From the NCBI GenBank assembly GCA_003648575.1, contig QMPN01000017.1, positions 1 through 24,479 on the forward strand: a stretch of 24,479 nt of DNA, written 5' to 3'. Below are positions 1 to 7,836 of this stretch, one piece after another. Position numbers and translations under genes: made by a program. The stretch comes from Bacteroidota bacterium (GTDB lineage: Bacteria; Bacteroidota; Bacteroidia; Bacteroidales; B18-G4). Position 1 is the first letter of the stretch; each line of letters opens with the position of its first letter. Under the pieces are notes generated by a model. That model had not been told where the DNA came from. It saw only the letters and a program-made list of their open reading frames with translations, and ran no database searches.

Positions 1-32
1 ATAGAATATAGCCCCACCCCAAAATCATTGTC

Positions 33-67
33 CATTCGGCATTGTGAATTCTACATTTCTCATTGAT
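33..67. repeat. Degenerate 7-bp periodic tract
   Basis: Five consecutive heptamers keep one register: cattcgg, cattgtg, aattcta, catttct, cattgat, with ATT recurring at the same offset. It resembles the clearer heptamer arrays elsewhere in the window but is diverged and short, so it is the weakest member. What lies to its left is outside the window. Confidence 0.45.
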
Positions 68-120
68 CTCAGGATAAAGCCATCGGTAGTTTTGAAATTG
101 CAAAGCCAAAGTGATGGGGG

Positions 121-155
121 TCCTTCTCCCGCCAAAGGCGGGATCAGGATGACAA
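121..155. repeat. GC-rich hairpin in a possible dispersed intergenic repeat
   Basis: A perfect 7-bp inverted repeat (tcccgcc, 127-133; ggcggga, 137-143) encloses an aaa loop, followed by atcaggatgaca. On the minus strand this reads tgtcatcctgat and then the hairpin. From memory, similar GTCATCCTGA-plus-hairpin segments recur between genes in Bacteroidota genomes; only one copy is seen here. No gene is visible in 1-382: this hairpin, the heptamer tracts and a promoter are all I can support there. Confidence 0.45.
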
Positions 156-202
156 TTTTTATCTACAGACCTTTTAGTGAAATCCCCCGGGCGAAGTCAA
201 GT

Positions 203-342
203 GAAGACTGAGGACCGAGAATCGAAAATCGTGGATCGAACACCAAACACCAAAGATCGACTATCATATTTCAAATACAGAATACAGAATTGAAAATCAT
301 TCCCCCAGTACCCTGCACCTTGCACCCTGAACCCTGTACCTA
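203..342. repeat. Heptamer array upstream of moeA (about 20 units)
   Basis: The tract can be cut into 20 consecutive 7-base units without a register change. The first part has units such as gaggacc, gagaatc, gaaaatc and gtggatc; the middle is more degenerate (aaataca, gaataca); the end has gtaccct, gcacctt, gcaccct and gaaccct. Units mostly begin with G or A, have A at position 3 and end in C or T-rich bases. The plus strand is A/C-rich. The array stops 13 bases before the -7 box of moeA. Confidence 0.75.
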
Positions 343-355
343 ACAATAAATTCCC

Positions 356-363
356 TAATTTTG
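356..363 (+). promoter_or_regulatory. Bacteroidota-type -7 box for moeA
   Basis: TAATTTTG matches the TAnnTTTG -7 consensus of the Bacteroidota primary sigma factor. It lies 19 bases before the moeA ATG, implying a leader of about 13-16 nt. No convincing TTTG -33 box is visible at the usual 19-21 base spacing, so strength is uncertain. Confidence 0.5.
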
Positions 364-382
364 CACCCCAACATCAATCAAA

Positions 383-1555
383 ATGATCCGCATTGAGGAA
401 GCATATAAATTAGTAACCGGAGCTGTGGAGCCCATGGATACGGAGATCATCGACATTAAGGATTCGCTGTACCGGGTACTGGCTGAAGACATTGTTTCCG
501 ATGTCGACATGCCTCCATTCGATAAGTCGGCCATGGACGGCTATGCTTGCCGGCAGGAAGACCTTGACCAGGCCTTAAGCGTGATTGAAACCATCCCGGC
601 AGGAAAGGCACCTGAAAAAGAAGTAGGCAAAGGAGATTGTTCTGAGATCATGACAGGAGCACCGCTACCCAAAGGGGCCGATTGTGTGATCATGGTGGAG
701 CATACCGAAAAAGATACGAATGGCAAGGTGATCTTTACTGGAAAAGGAACAAAAGCCAATATTGCCTACCAGGCAGAGGATGTCTCAAAAGGCGACATCC
801 TGATCCCGGCAGGGACCTATATCGAACCGCAACATATTGCTATACTGGCAGCATGCGGGTATGCAAAGCCAAAAGTAGCTGTTAAACCCAGGGTCGGTAT
901 CATCTCTACGGGTGATGAGATCGTGGAGCCTTCTGAGCAGCCCGGCATATCCAAGATCCGAAACAGCAACGCATACCAGCTGTTGGGGCAGGTACAAAAG
1001 TGTGGTGCCGTCGCAAATTATATCGGCATTGCCAAAGATGATGAACAGCTCACTTTTGATATCATCAGCGAAGCATTGGAAAACAATGATGTGGTTATGC
1101 TCACCGGCGGCATCTCAATGGGACAATTCGATTTCATTCCCGAGGTATTCCAGAAGCTGGGAGTGAATGTACTTTTCCAGACCCTGGCTGTGCAACCAGG
1201 CAAGCCCACCCTGTTCGGGAAACTGGGCAAGAAAAGAATTTTCGGCCTTCCGGGGAACCCGGTGTCTGCATTCAATACCTTCGAGCTCCTCGTGAAACCT
1301 TATCTCCGCATCAGCATGGGCTCTACAAGTGGATGGAGCATCATCAAATTACCGATGGGAGCACCCTATTCCAGGAAAAAATCAGGACGCGATTCATTCG
1401 TCCCCGTGAAGATCGAACAAGGGAAGGTTTATCCCAAAGATTATCACGGCTCAGCACATATACAGGCCTTAACCACCGCCGATGGGTTCATCATGATCCC
1501 ATTGGGCATTACACAAATTGAAGAAGGAGCATCGATAGATGTTAGACAGATATAA
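383..1555 (+). CDS. moeA: Molybdopterin molybdenumtransferase MoeA
   Basis: MoeA inserts molybdate into adenylylated molybdopterin, the last step of molybdenum cofactor synthesis in the cytoplasm. The 390-residue length is normal for the family. Seen in the protein: PPFDKSAMDGYA (44-55), MTGAPLP (90-96), STGDE (175-179), TGGISMG (241-247, the MPT-binding loop shared with MogA) and GLPGNPVS (288-295), then a short C-terminal beta domain. The ATG is 19 bases after a TAnnTTTG box, which supports this start. The 3' end overlaps moaA by 17 bases, so the two are probably translationally coupled. It heads a moeA-moaA-moaC order. A MogA domain is encoded separately downstream in the MOSC fusion (5389-6333), so both enzymes of the MogA/MoeA pair are present. 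Confidence 0.96.
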   Translation: MIRIEEAYKLVTGAVEPMDTEIIDIKDSLYRVLAEDIVSDVDMPPFDKSAMDGYACRQEDLDQALSVIETIPAGKAPEKEVGKGDCSEIMTGAPLPKGADCVIMVEHTEKDTNGKVIFTGKGTKANIAYQAEDVSKGDILIPAGTYIEPQHIAILAACGYAKPKVAVKPRVGIISTGDEIVEPSEQPGISKIRNSNAYQLLGQVQKCGAVANYIGIAKDDEQLTFDIISEALENNDVVMLTGGISMGQFDFIPEVFQKLGVNVLFQTLAVQPGKPTLFGKLGKKRIFGLPGNPVSAFNTFELLVKPYLRISMGSTSGWSIIKLPMGAPYSRKKSGRDSFVPVKIEQGKVYPKDYHGSAHIQALTTADGFIMIPLGITQIEEGASIDVRQI

Positions 1556-2339
1556 CAGAAAGATAAATTACCTCAGGGTGTCGGTGACCGACCGCTGTAA
1601 CCTCCGCTGCACCTACTGCATGCCGGAGAGCGGCATCAAGTTGATGACTCATAAAGATATCCTGAGCTATGATGAGATCACAGAAGTAGTAAGAACTGCA
1701 GTCGATTTAGGCGTTGACAAGGTCCGGATCACCGGAGGTGAACCATTGGTAAGAAAGGGAATTGTTGATCTCGTCAGAATGATTACCGGCATCCCCGGGA
1801 TCAAAGACCTGGGCATGACAACCAACGGGATCATGCTTCCTAAATATGCAAATGAGCTGAAGGCTGCAGGACTACACAGGGTAAATATCAGCCTCGACAC
1901 CCTCGATCCTGAAAAATATAAAGCGGTAACCCGCGTCGGAAGCCTGCAGGATGCGCTCAAAGGAATTGATGCCGCCCTGGAAGCCGGTCTCACTCCTGTA
2001 AAGATCAATTGTGTGGTGAAGGAGAATGGTTTCGAGCCGGAAGCGCAAAAGGTGAAAGCGTTTGCTGATGACAAAGGCGTTGAAATACGCTTCATCCCTA
2101 TGATGGATCTTCACGAAGGAACCTTTGGAGAAGTGATCGGCGGATCAGGTGGCCATTGCGCCAGCTGTAACCGTTTGCGCCTCACATCCGACGGACTGGT
2201 CAAACCCTGTCTGTTCAGCGATGAAGCCTTCAGCATCAGAGAGATGGGTGCCAGAGAAGCACTTTTGGCAGCTGTCGAAAATAAACCAAAGTGCGGGTCG
2301 AGCAGTCAAAAGAGCGACTTTTATAATATAGGAGGTTAG
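1539..2339 (+). CDS. moaA: GTP 3',8-cyclase MoaA, unusually short form
   Basis: MoaA is a radical-SAM enzyme that converts GTP to 3',8-cyclo-GTP, the first step of molybdopterin synthesis. The radical-SAM cluster motif CxxxCxxC is at C20, C24, C27, with TGGEPL following. The C-terminal 4Fe-4S motif is CX2CX13C at C207, C210, C224, with the GTP-contacting pattern NRLRL after C210. The protein ends in Gly-Gly, as MoaA proteins must. The length of 266 is well below the usual 320-340: the segment between the end of the barrel (IRFIPMMD) and the second cluster is about 55-65 residues shorter, going almost directly through a Gly-rich link to HCASC. All catalytic motifs are in one open frame, so this looks like a compact active form rather than a broken gene. 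It overlaps moeA by 17 bases. Confidence 0.92.
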   Translation: MLDRYNRKINYLRVSVTDRCNLRCTYCMPESGIKLMTHKDILSYDEITEVVRTAVDLGVDKVRITGGEPLVRKGIVDLVRMITGIPGIKDLGMTTNGIMLPKYANELKAAGLHRVNISLDTLDPEKYKAVTRVGSLQDALKGIDAALEAGLTPVKINCVVKENGFEPEAQKVKAFADDKGVEIRFIPMMDLHEGTFGEVIGGSGGHCASCNRLRLTSDGLVKPCLFSDEAFSIREMGAREALLAAVENKPKCGSSSQKSDFYNIGG

Positions 2340-2343
2340 AAAA

Positions 2344-2427
2344 GTAAGCAGTAGGCTATACGCAGTGCGCAAAGCCAGAAACCAGTAACCAGAAACCAGT
2401 AACTAGTGACTAGTAAATAGTAACCAG
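2344..2427. repeat. Heptamer array between moaA and moaC (12 units)
   Basis: Twelve consecutive 7-base units fill the moaA-moaC gap. The 5' units are degenerate (gtaagca, gtaggct, atacgca, gtgcgca); the later ones are close copies (aaaccag, taaccag, taactag, tgactag, taaatag). It begins five bases after the moaA stop and ends five bases before the moaC ATG. The plus strand is A/C-rich. Confidence 0.85.
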
Positions 2428-2432
2428 CAAAC

Positions 2433-2885
2433 ATGAACAAACTATCACATATCGACGAGGATGGCAAAGCACGCATGGTGGATGTGGGCGACAAGCCCAA
2501 TCAGAAACGCACAGCTCGTGCAGAAGGCTTTATCCGGCTTGCTCCCGAAACGCTTAAGCTGATCAGCGATAATGAGATCAAGAAAGGTGATGTGCTTACG
2601 GTAGCAGAGATCGCCGGCATACAGGCAGCAAAAAAAACCAGTGAGCTGATCCCGCTTTGCCACCCACTGCAACTAACAAAAGTGAAGGTGATTACTGAAA
2701 TTGTTGATGATGGAGTAAAGGTCGTTGGAGAAGCACACTGCCTTGGCCAAACAGGTGTGGAAATGGAAGCCCTGACTGCTGTTCACGTCGCCCTGCTAAC
2801 CATTTATGATATGTGCAAGGCTGTCGATAAGAAGATGCTCATGGGAGGAATCACACTGATCGAAAAAACAAAAACCGACATTTAA
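2433..2885 (+). CDS. moaC: Cyclic pyranopterin monophosphate synthase MoaC
   Basis: MoaC converts the MoaA product to cyclic pyranopterin monophosphate (precursor Z), acting right after MoaA in the cytoplasm. At 150 residues it is close to the family's usual length of about 160. Visible signatures: [18 protein letters not shown] (65-82) with the conserved KK, C76 and H77; [13 protein letters not shown] (105-117); and DMCKAVDK (126-133). The start follows directly on the heptamer array, with no ribosome-binding site of the purine-rich type, which is common in Bacteroidota. It is 93 bases downstream of moaA and is probably in the same transcript. MoaD and MoaE, needed for the next step, are not in the window. 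Confidence 0.96.
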   Translation: MNKLSHIDEDGKARMVDVGDKPNQKRTARAEGFIRLAPETLKLISDNEIKKGDVLTVAEIAGIQAAKKTSELIPLCHPLQLTKVKVITEIVDDGVKVVGEAHCLGQTGVEMEALTAVHVALLTIYDMCKAVDKKMLMGGITLIEKTKTDI

Positions 2886-2900
2886 CGTTTCTGTAGGCGT

Positions 2901-4889
2901 ATGAAAGCCCGATGGACCTTCCTTCTTTTTGTTTTGCTTTTCCCTGTAGTGCTCACCGCACAGGTAAACATTTCGCACTTTATGCATTCAGGCCGCTATG
3001 AGCTCAGCCAGGCCAATTACGCAGAGTCTATCAAGAAATTTAATATCGTAATCACCTATAAGCCCGATCTTTTCGAGCCTTATTTCCTTCGTGGTATTGC
3101 CAAGTTATACCTGGGGGATTATAAAGGGGCCGAGGGGGATTTGAGCACGGCAGTGATCATACACCCGCTGTACTCCCATGCTTATCATTACCGTGCCATC
3201 GCGCGAGCGCAGATGTACAACTACACCAACGCCCTGCACGATTTCCACAAGGCCCTGGAGATTGATCCGTTTAACCCTGAGATATACATCGACAGGGGCC
3301 TCACAAGGATCAATATGCGGGCATACAGGGCTGCCATCGAAGACCTGGATGAGGCGATGAAGTATGACAAGACCCTGCCGAACGCATACCTCTACCGTGC
3401 CATTGCCAAGAGCTACCTTGAAGAAAACGAAAGTGCCATTGAGGATTGCAACAATGCACTTATGCTCGACTACTTCAACATAGATGCCTACCTCAAGCGG
3501 GGGCAGATCTATTTTGAGATGAAAGACTTTGACCTGGCCATTGCCGATTTTGAACAGATCCTTGACCTGGATGCCGGTAATTCGCTTGCATTCTTTCACC
3601 GGGGCCTGGCCAGGATCAGTGTGGGTGACACCACGAATGCCCTGAAGGATTTCGACAGGGTGATCCGCGACAACCCCTACAACGCACTTACTTATTACAA
3701 CCGTGCCTGGTTAAAAGCCAGTCAGAAAGATTATGAGGGCGCGCTGCGCGATTATAATATGGTAGTAAGCATCAACCCCAATAATGTATATGCCTATTAT
3801 GGCCGTGCCTATGTGAATGCCGTATCGGAACACTTAGAAGCAGCCATTGAGGATTATTCCAAATGCATTGAGCTCTTTCCTGATTTTGCCGGTGCATACC
3901 TGCAGCGGTCAACAGCGCGCGCGCAGATGGGCGACCACTTGGGTGCCATGCAAGATAATGACAAAGCCTTTGAGATCATAAACATGCTCAATGTTGGTGA
4001 CGCCACCACTGAAGCCCTGATGAAGGCCTATGCCGACTCCAGCTATTTCGAAAAACTAATCGCCTTCGAATCGGATTTTAATTCAGGGAATAAGACAGGT
4101 GAACTGAACAGAGCCTATGAAGGCATTGAGTTGCAGCCGAACTTCTGCGTGCAATTCGTAAAAAAAGACAAAGACTTCGTCAAAAGAAAGCGTGAAGGCT
4201 ATACAGTGGAGGAGATCACAGAGTTTAATATGACCAACGAAGAAGACCTGGCCTTCGCTATCATGAACGCCAGCTTACCTGAGAAAATGGATGCTCTGAA
4301 ACATCACCTGGGCATTGCCGACAGTATGCTGAGAGAGAATTCCTCCAACTATATCGGGCACTTTCTGAAAGGTGTGGTAAACGGTATGGCTAAAAATTAT
4401 ACCAACTCCCTGGAAGCATATGACAATGCGATCACCCTGTATCCAAAATTTGTATTTGCTTATTTCAACAGAGCCAATATTCGTTACGCCCTGGAGGAGT
4501 ATTTATATAATGAGCAGGTGTATACTGATAATGTCACCATCACCTGGGACAAGATGCCTGCCCCCAGGGAGGAAGATCTCATCAAGGAACCTGATTTTGC
4601 TGCCGTGCTGATCGATTATGACCGTGTATTAGAACTCAGACCCGGACTTTCATTTGCCTGGTTTAACAGGGGCAACATCCGCAACCGCATGAAAGATTAC
4701 AATTCTGCTATACTCGACTACTCCCAGGCCATCAGGCTGGAGCCTGAACTGGCAGAAGCATACTTTAATCGCGGACTGACCTATATTTATCTCGATCAGA
4801 TCGATAATGGCTGCGGCGATCTGAGCAAGGCCGGAGAACTGGGAATAAAAAGCGCCTATGGGGTCATCAAACGCTTCTGCTACAAATAA
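2901..4889 (+). CDS. Secreted or periplasmic tetratricopeptide-repeat protein
   Basis: The 662-residue protein starts with a signal peptide (about residues 1-20, ending TAQ) and is otherwise almost entirely TPR repeats. About ten repeats of the A-x-x-D-x-x-x-A-I-x-x-x-P pattern run through residues 25-350. A less regular stretch (about 350-460) rich in charged residues follows, then about four more repeats to the C terminus. TPR arrays are protein-binding scaffolds; the partner cannot be told from sequence. It starts 15 bases after moaC in the same direction and is probably co-transcribed, but nothing in it points to molybdenum cofactor work, so a functional link is not supported. No catalytic domain, transmembrane helix beyond the signal peptide, or sorting domain is visible. 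Confidence 0.85.
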   Translation: MKARWTFLLFVLLFPVVLTAQVNISHFMHSGRYELSQANYAESIKKFNIVITYKPDLFEPYFLRGIAKLYLGDYKGAEGDLSTAVIIHPLYSHAYHYRAIARAQMYNYTNALHDFHKALEIDPFNPEIYIDRGLTRINMRAYRAAIEDLDEAMKYDKTLPNAYLYRAIAKSYLEENESAIEDCNNALMLDYFNIDAYLKRGQIYFEMKDFDLAIADFEQILDLDAGNSLAFFHRGLARISVGDTTNALKDFDRVIRDNPYNALTYYNRAWLKASQKDYEGALRDYNMVVSINPNNVYAYYGRAYVNAVSEHLEAAIEDYSKCIELFPDFAGAYLQRSTARAQMGDHLGAMQDNDKAFEIINMLNVGDATTEALMKAYADSSYFEKLIAFESDFNSGNKTGELNRAYEGIELQPNFCVQFVKKDKDFVKRKREGYTVEEITEFNMTNEEDLAFAIMNASLPEKMDALKHHLGIADSMLRENSSNYIGHFLKGVVNGMAKNYTNSLEAYDNAITLYPKFVFAYFNRANIRYALEEYLYNEQVYTDNVTITWDKMPAPREEDLIKEPDFAAVLIDYDRVLELRPGLSFAWFNRGNIRNRMKDYNSAILDYSQAIRLEPELAEAYFNRGLTYIYLDQIDNGCGDLSKAGELGIKSAYGVIKRFCYK

Positions 4890-4906
4890 GAATAGCCCCC
4901 TCTTTC

Positions 4907-5293
4907 CTAATAGTAATAATTGTTGTCGAAATATTCACTGAAGGCGAGCCCGCCTGCAAGGAATACGATTATCGTGATCACCCCCAGGATGATAGCAATC
5001 AGTGTGGTAATACCCATAATAGTGAAGTATAATTTCAACTGGGTCATGGACTTCAGAAAGCTGTACTTATCTCCATTGTAATAAGCCTGCTCCGACGATG
5101 ATCCAGCCTTATATAGGATTATACCCATCCAGATGGGAAGCCAGGCGAAAATGATCCCAACAATGGTAAGTGCATAAAGTACACCACCGATAATGCTCAA
5201 TATGCCAATAAGCTTCATCCATCCCCGTGCCTGAAATACAGGTGCACTAACTTCTTTGATCAAATTTGACTGATCTGTGTTCAATTGTTCCAT
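4907..5293 (-). CDS. Small membrane protein, DUF5362-like
   Basis: The 128-residue protein has a short polar N terminus (about 25 residues) and two hydrophobic blocks that each may hold one or two helices: roughly residues 27-62 and 87-118. A polar linker with GSSSEQAYYNGDKYSFLKS lies between, and the tail is rich in Asn and Tyr. This layout fits the Bacteroidota family DUF5362, which has no known function; the assignment is from memory of the family. It converges on the TPR gene (17 bases between stops) and diverges from the MOSC-MogA gene. No function is proposed. Confidence 0.7.
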   Translation of the reverse strand: MEQLNTDQSNLIKEVSAPVFQARGWMKLIGILSIIGGVLYALTIVGIIFAWLPIWMGIILYKAGSSSEQAYYNGDKYSFLKSMTQLKLYFTIMGITTLIAIILGVITIIVFLAGGLAFSEYFDNNYYY

Positions 5294-5317
5294 GGTAAAA
5301 AGTTTTATTTAATTTTG
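5285..5317 (+). promoter_or_regulatory. Candidate promoter for the MOSC-MogA gene
   Basis: TAATTTTG (5310-5317) matches the TAnnTTTG -7 box, with a TTG at 5285-5287, 22 bases upstream, as a possible -33 element. Initiation here would leave a leader of about 65 nt before the ATG at 5389. It overlaps the 5' end of the divergent gene. Confidence 0.4.
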
Positions 5318-5388
5318 TATTACGGTTATCAGCATTTCTATGCGTATAACAAATATATGAAAGTGAAGTAAATATTCAAAATAAAAGC

Positions 5389-6333
5389 ATGAGCATTGAA
5401 TCAAAACATATCAACATTGTTTCTGTAAACATATCCGAAGAAAAAGGTACTGTAAAGAAGCCTGTAAGTGAGATACACCTGAATGATACAGGCATTGAGG
5501 GAGATGCCCACTCGGGCAAATGGCACAGACAGGTCAGCCTGCTGGCTATAGAAAGCGTCGAAAAATTTGCAGCTCTCGCAGGAAGGGAGATCAAACATGG
5601 CGAGTTTGCCGAAAACATAACCACCGAAGGGATGCTGCTTTATGAGGCCTCACCCCTCGACAGGTTCTTCGGTGAACAAGTCATACTGGAAGTAACACAA
5701 ATCGGGAAAAAATGCCATGGCGACAGCTGTGGAATCTACCGTGAAGTTGGGAATTGCGTAATGCCAAAAGAAGGGATCTTTTGCCGGGTCCTCAGTTTGG
5801 GCGACCTGCAGGCCGGTGATACACTGGAATATATTCCTAAAGTGTACAGCGCCCTGGTAATCACGTTGAGCGATCGTGCCTATGCCGGTGAATATGAAGA
5901 TCGCAGCGGTCCCCGGCTCAGTGAATTGTTGACCACATTCTTCGACGGTCAAAAATGGCTTCATGACATACAAAACGTAGTGATCCCGGATGATGAGCAG
6001 GCACTCAGTGCTTTGCTGCTGGATGCGGTGGAACAGGGAGTGGATTTCATCTTCACCACCGGCGGAACAGGCATCGGCCCCCGGGATATCAGCCCTGAAG
6101 TGGTAAGAAGTGTCATGCAGAAAGAAGTGCCCGGTATCATGGAAATGATCCGCATGAAATATGGAATGGAAAAACCCAATGCCCTTTTAAGCCGTGGAGT
6201 GGCGGGCGTAGCGGATAAAACCATGCTTTTTGCCCTGCCGGGAAGCGTAAAAGCAGTAAATGAGTACATGGATGAGATCGTGAAATCACTGCGGCATATG
6301 GTGTATATGTTGCACGGATTAGATATGCATTAG
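5389..6333 (+). CDS. MOSC domain - MogA/MoaB fusion protein
   Basis: This 314-residue protein joins two molybdenum-cofactor domains. Residues about 8-150 are a MOSC domain (binds Mo-cofactor sulphur or handles sulphurated cofactor), with GIEGDAH (35-41), a GEFAENI segment and four cysteines at 109, 114, 123 and 132. Residues about 153-314 are a MogA/MoaB domain, which adenylylates molybdopterin before MoeA acts; the MPT-binding loop TTGGTGIG (223-230) and ALPGS (282-286) are clear. It lies near moeA, moaA and moaC but in its own transcription unit, separated by a minus-strand gene. Fusion suggests direct coupling of cofactor activation with sulphur or cofactor delivery; this is inference. Similar MOSC-MogA fusions are, as far as I recall, known in Bacteroidota. 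Confidence 0.9.
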   Translation: MSIESKHINIVSVNISEEKGTVKKPVSEIHLNDTGIEGDAHSGKWHRQVSLLAIESVEKFAALAGREIKHGEFAENITTEGMLLYEASPLDRFFGEQVILEVTQIGKKCHGDSCGIYREVGNCVMPKEGIFCRVLSLGDLQAGDTLEYIPKVYSALVITLSDRAYAGEYEDRSGPRLSELLTTFFDGQKWLHDIQNVVIPDDEQALSALLLDAVEQGVDFIFTTGGTGIGPRDISPEVVRSVMQKEVPGIMEMIRMKYGMEKPNALLSRGVAGVADKTMLFALPGSVKAVNEYMDEIVKSLRHMVYMLHGLDMH

Positions 6334-6395
6334 GAGTAATCCCTTCCGGTAGCCGGTTATTGGTCACCGGAAAAGATAAAGTAAAAATTAGAAAT

Positions 6396-6950
6396 ATGAC
6401 CCGAGAAAAAGCCATAGAATTGCTTGACAAGTACATCAAGAACGAACGCATGAAGAACCACTGTTATGCTTCGGAAGCTGTGCTGCGAGCACTGGCGGAA
6501 AAGCTGGGGCATGATGCTGATCAATGGGGTATTGCAGGATTGATGCACGATATCGATGTTGAGATCACCGGAGCCGACCCTGAAAGGCATGGGCTGGAAG
6601 GATTACCCATATTGGAGGAAGCGGGTATGGACCAGGAAAGCCTGGAAGCCATAAAGCTGCATAATGAGGAAGCTACAGGTATTCCCAGGAGCAAGGACTT
6701 CCACCATGCTCTGGCGGCAGGAGAAACAATTACAGGCCTCATCATAGCAACAACACTGGTGTATCCCGACAAGAAATTAGCAAGCGTAAAGCCTAAATCA
6801 GTCGTAAAGCGGATGAAACAAAAGGCCTTTGCTGCATCTGTCAAGCGCGATACCATACGTGAATGTGAAAAGATCGGCATTCCCTTGCAGGAATTTGCCG
6901 AGTTGTCCATAGAAGCGATGAAAGGAGTTAGTGAGAGACTGGGACTTTAG
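6396..6950 (+). CDS. HD-domain phosphohydrolase-like protein
   Basis: The 184-residue protein carries an HD domain: H22 as the likely first metal ligand, the H51-D52 doublet in LMHDID, and further His residues (HNEEAT and HHALAAGE regions) at the spacing expected for a metal-dependent phosphohydrolase. The substrate cannot be told. The frame is open from an ATG at 6360, but the ATG at 6396 is preferred: it gives MTREKAIELL, which lines up with the usual start of this family, while the extension is short, basic and lies in AT-rich leader-like sequence. It starts 62 bases after the MOSC-MogA stop, perhaps in the same transcript. A link to molybdenum cofactor is only positional. Confidence 0.8.
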   Translation: MTREKAIELLDKYIKNERMKNHCYASEAVLRALAEKLGHDADQWGIAGLMHDIDVEITGADPERHGLEGLPILEEAGMDQESLEAIKLHNEEATGIPRSKDFHHALAAGETITGLIIATTLVYPDKKLASVKPKSVVKRMKQKAFAASVKRDTIRECEKIGIPLQEFAELSIEAMKGVSERLGL

Positions 6951-6956
6951 GGAGAG

Positions 6957-7054
6957 TTAGGCAGCTATCCGGCATCCAGTAACCAGTAACCAGTAACCAG
7001 TAACCAGCAACCAGCAACCAGCAACCAGTAACCAGCATCCAGCATCCAGTAACA
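6957..7054. repeat. Heptamer array abutting the methyltransferase start (14 units)
   Basis: Fourteen consecutive heptamers run from six bases after the HD-gene stop to the base before the ATG at 7055. The core units are agtaacc, agcaacc and agcatcc, nearly identical to each other; the first three units (ttaggca, gctatcc, ggcatcc) are more degenerate. The plus strand is A/C-rich. The unit is the same sequence, in shifted register, as in the moaA-moaC array. No promoter or ribosome-binding site is visible between the two genes. Confidence 0.92.
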
Positions 7055-7789
7055 ATGATCAGACAACAATACAACGATATTTCAGCGCTTTACGACCTGC
7101 TGTCGGAAGGTGATGATGGGATCATATTTTTCAGGCACTCCCTCGAAGGCCTCCTGGAAAAACTACCTGAAAGGGCGAAGATCCTCGACTGTTCCTGTGG
7201 CACAGGGAATCATGCGATATGGTTATCGAAACTGGGATATGATGTGCATGCATCAGATATCAGTGATGGCATGATCGCCTCCTCCCGGGAAAAGGCTGAG
7301 AATGAAGGCATGCACATTCACTTCTTTCAGGCCAGCTGGGAAGAGCTTGCAAAAAAGACCAATGAGCAATTCGAATTGGTTGTTTGTCCAGGAAATTCAT
7401 TATCACATGCAACCAGCTTTGACATGCTTGAAGATGCGCTCAAAGCTATCAGAAAGGTCACTAAGCCGGGTGGCAGCTTTTTCTTTGATATGAGAAACTG
7501 GGAAAAAACCTATGCTGAGAATCTACTCGAAGACCAGGAATTTCAAATCAAAGGAAAAGACGGAATGTATGATGTACGATACAGGTATACTATCGGGGGC
7601 TGGAACGAGACAGGGCAAATGTTTGTTGATATCCGCCCCGAAGGCAAAGGAAAATACATTCATTTTGAATTTGATTTTCTATCAATTGGCTACCATCAAT
7701 TCTATGAAGCCCTTCTCCGGGCAGGGTTTGAGCAGGTAAACAGGGAATTCTTTCCGGGTGAGGAGTATTATTTTGCTATCGCAAAATAG
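7055..7789 (+). CDS. Class I SAM-dependent methyltransferase
   Basis: A 244-residue Rossmann-fold methyltransferase. Motif I is ILDCSCGTGNHA (43-54) with the Gly-rich SAM loop. The acidic residue that holds the ribose hydroxyls is D68 in ASDIS. Later come LVVCPGNSLSH (about residue 109-119) and a second-domain insertion with beta strands (about 165-210) before a C-terminal FFPGEEYYFAIAK strand. The layout resembles glycine/sarcosine-type N-methyltransferases, but substrate residues cannot be judged, so only the general class is assigned. The start codon directly follows the heptamer array. It may be co-transcribed with the HD gene. Confidence 0.85.
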   Translation: MIRQQYNDISALYDLLSEGDDGIIFFRHSLEGLLEKLPERAKILDCSCGTGNHAIWLSKLGYDVHASDISDGMIASSREKAENEGMHIHFFQASWEELAKKTNEQFELVVCPGNSLSHATSFDMLEDALKAIRKVTKPGGSFFFDMRNWEKTYAENLLEDQEFQIKGKDGMYDVRYRYTIGGWNETGQMFVDIRPEGKGKYIHFEFDFLSIGYHQFYEALLRAGFEQVNREFFPGEEYYFAIAK

Positions 7790-7792
7790 GGG

Positions 7793-7834
7793 GGCGGGGG
7801 ACAAGGTGCGGGGGACGAGGTGCATGGTGCGCGG
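7793..7834. repeat. Heptamer array after the methyltransferase (6 units)
   Basis: Six units: ggcgggg, gacaagg, tgcgggg, gacgagg, tgcatgg, tgcgcgg. It begins three bases after the stop codon. Here the minus strand is C-rich; read on that strand the units (gcacctt, gtccccc, gcacctc) resemble those at the end of the array before moeA. Confidence 0.8.
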
Positions 7835-7836
7835 AA

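Noticed and set aside
1539..2339. moaA as a frameshifted or deleted pseudogene
   Set aside because: The frame is open from start to the terminal Gly-Gly, both cluster motifs are intact, and it is in an overlapping operon with moeA.
3105..3599. Minus-strand frame of 164 codons inside the TPR gene
   Set aside because: It is antisense to an obvious TPR protein, and its repetitive look comes from the TPR repeats.
6360..6395. N-terminal extension of the HD protein to the ATG at 6360
   Set aside because: The 12 added residues are basic and lie in leader-like AT-rich DNA; the family-like N terminus begins at 6396.
6957..7054. CRISPR array
   Set aside because: Units are 7 bases with no spacers, and no cas genes are present.
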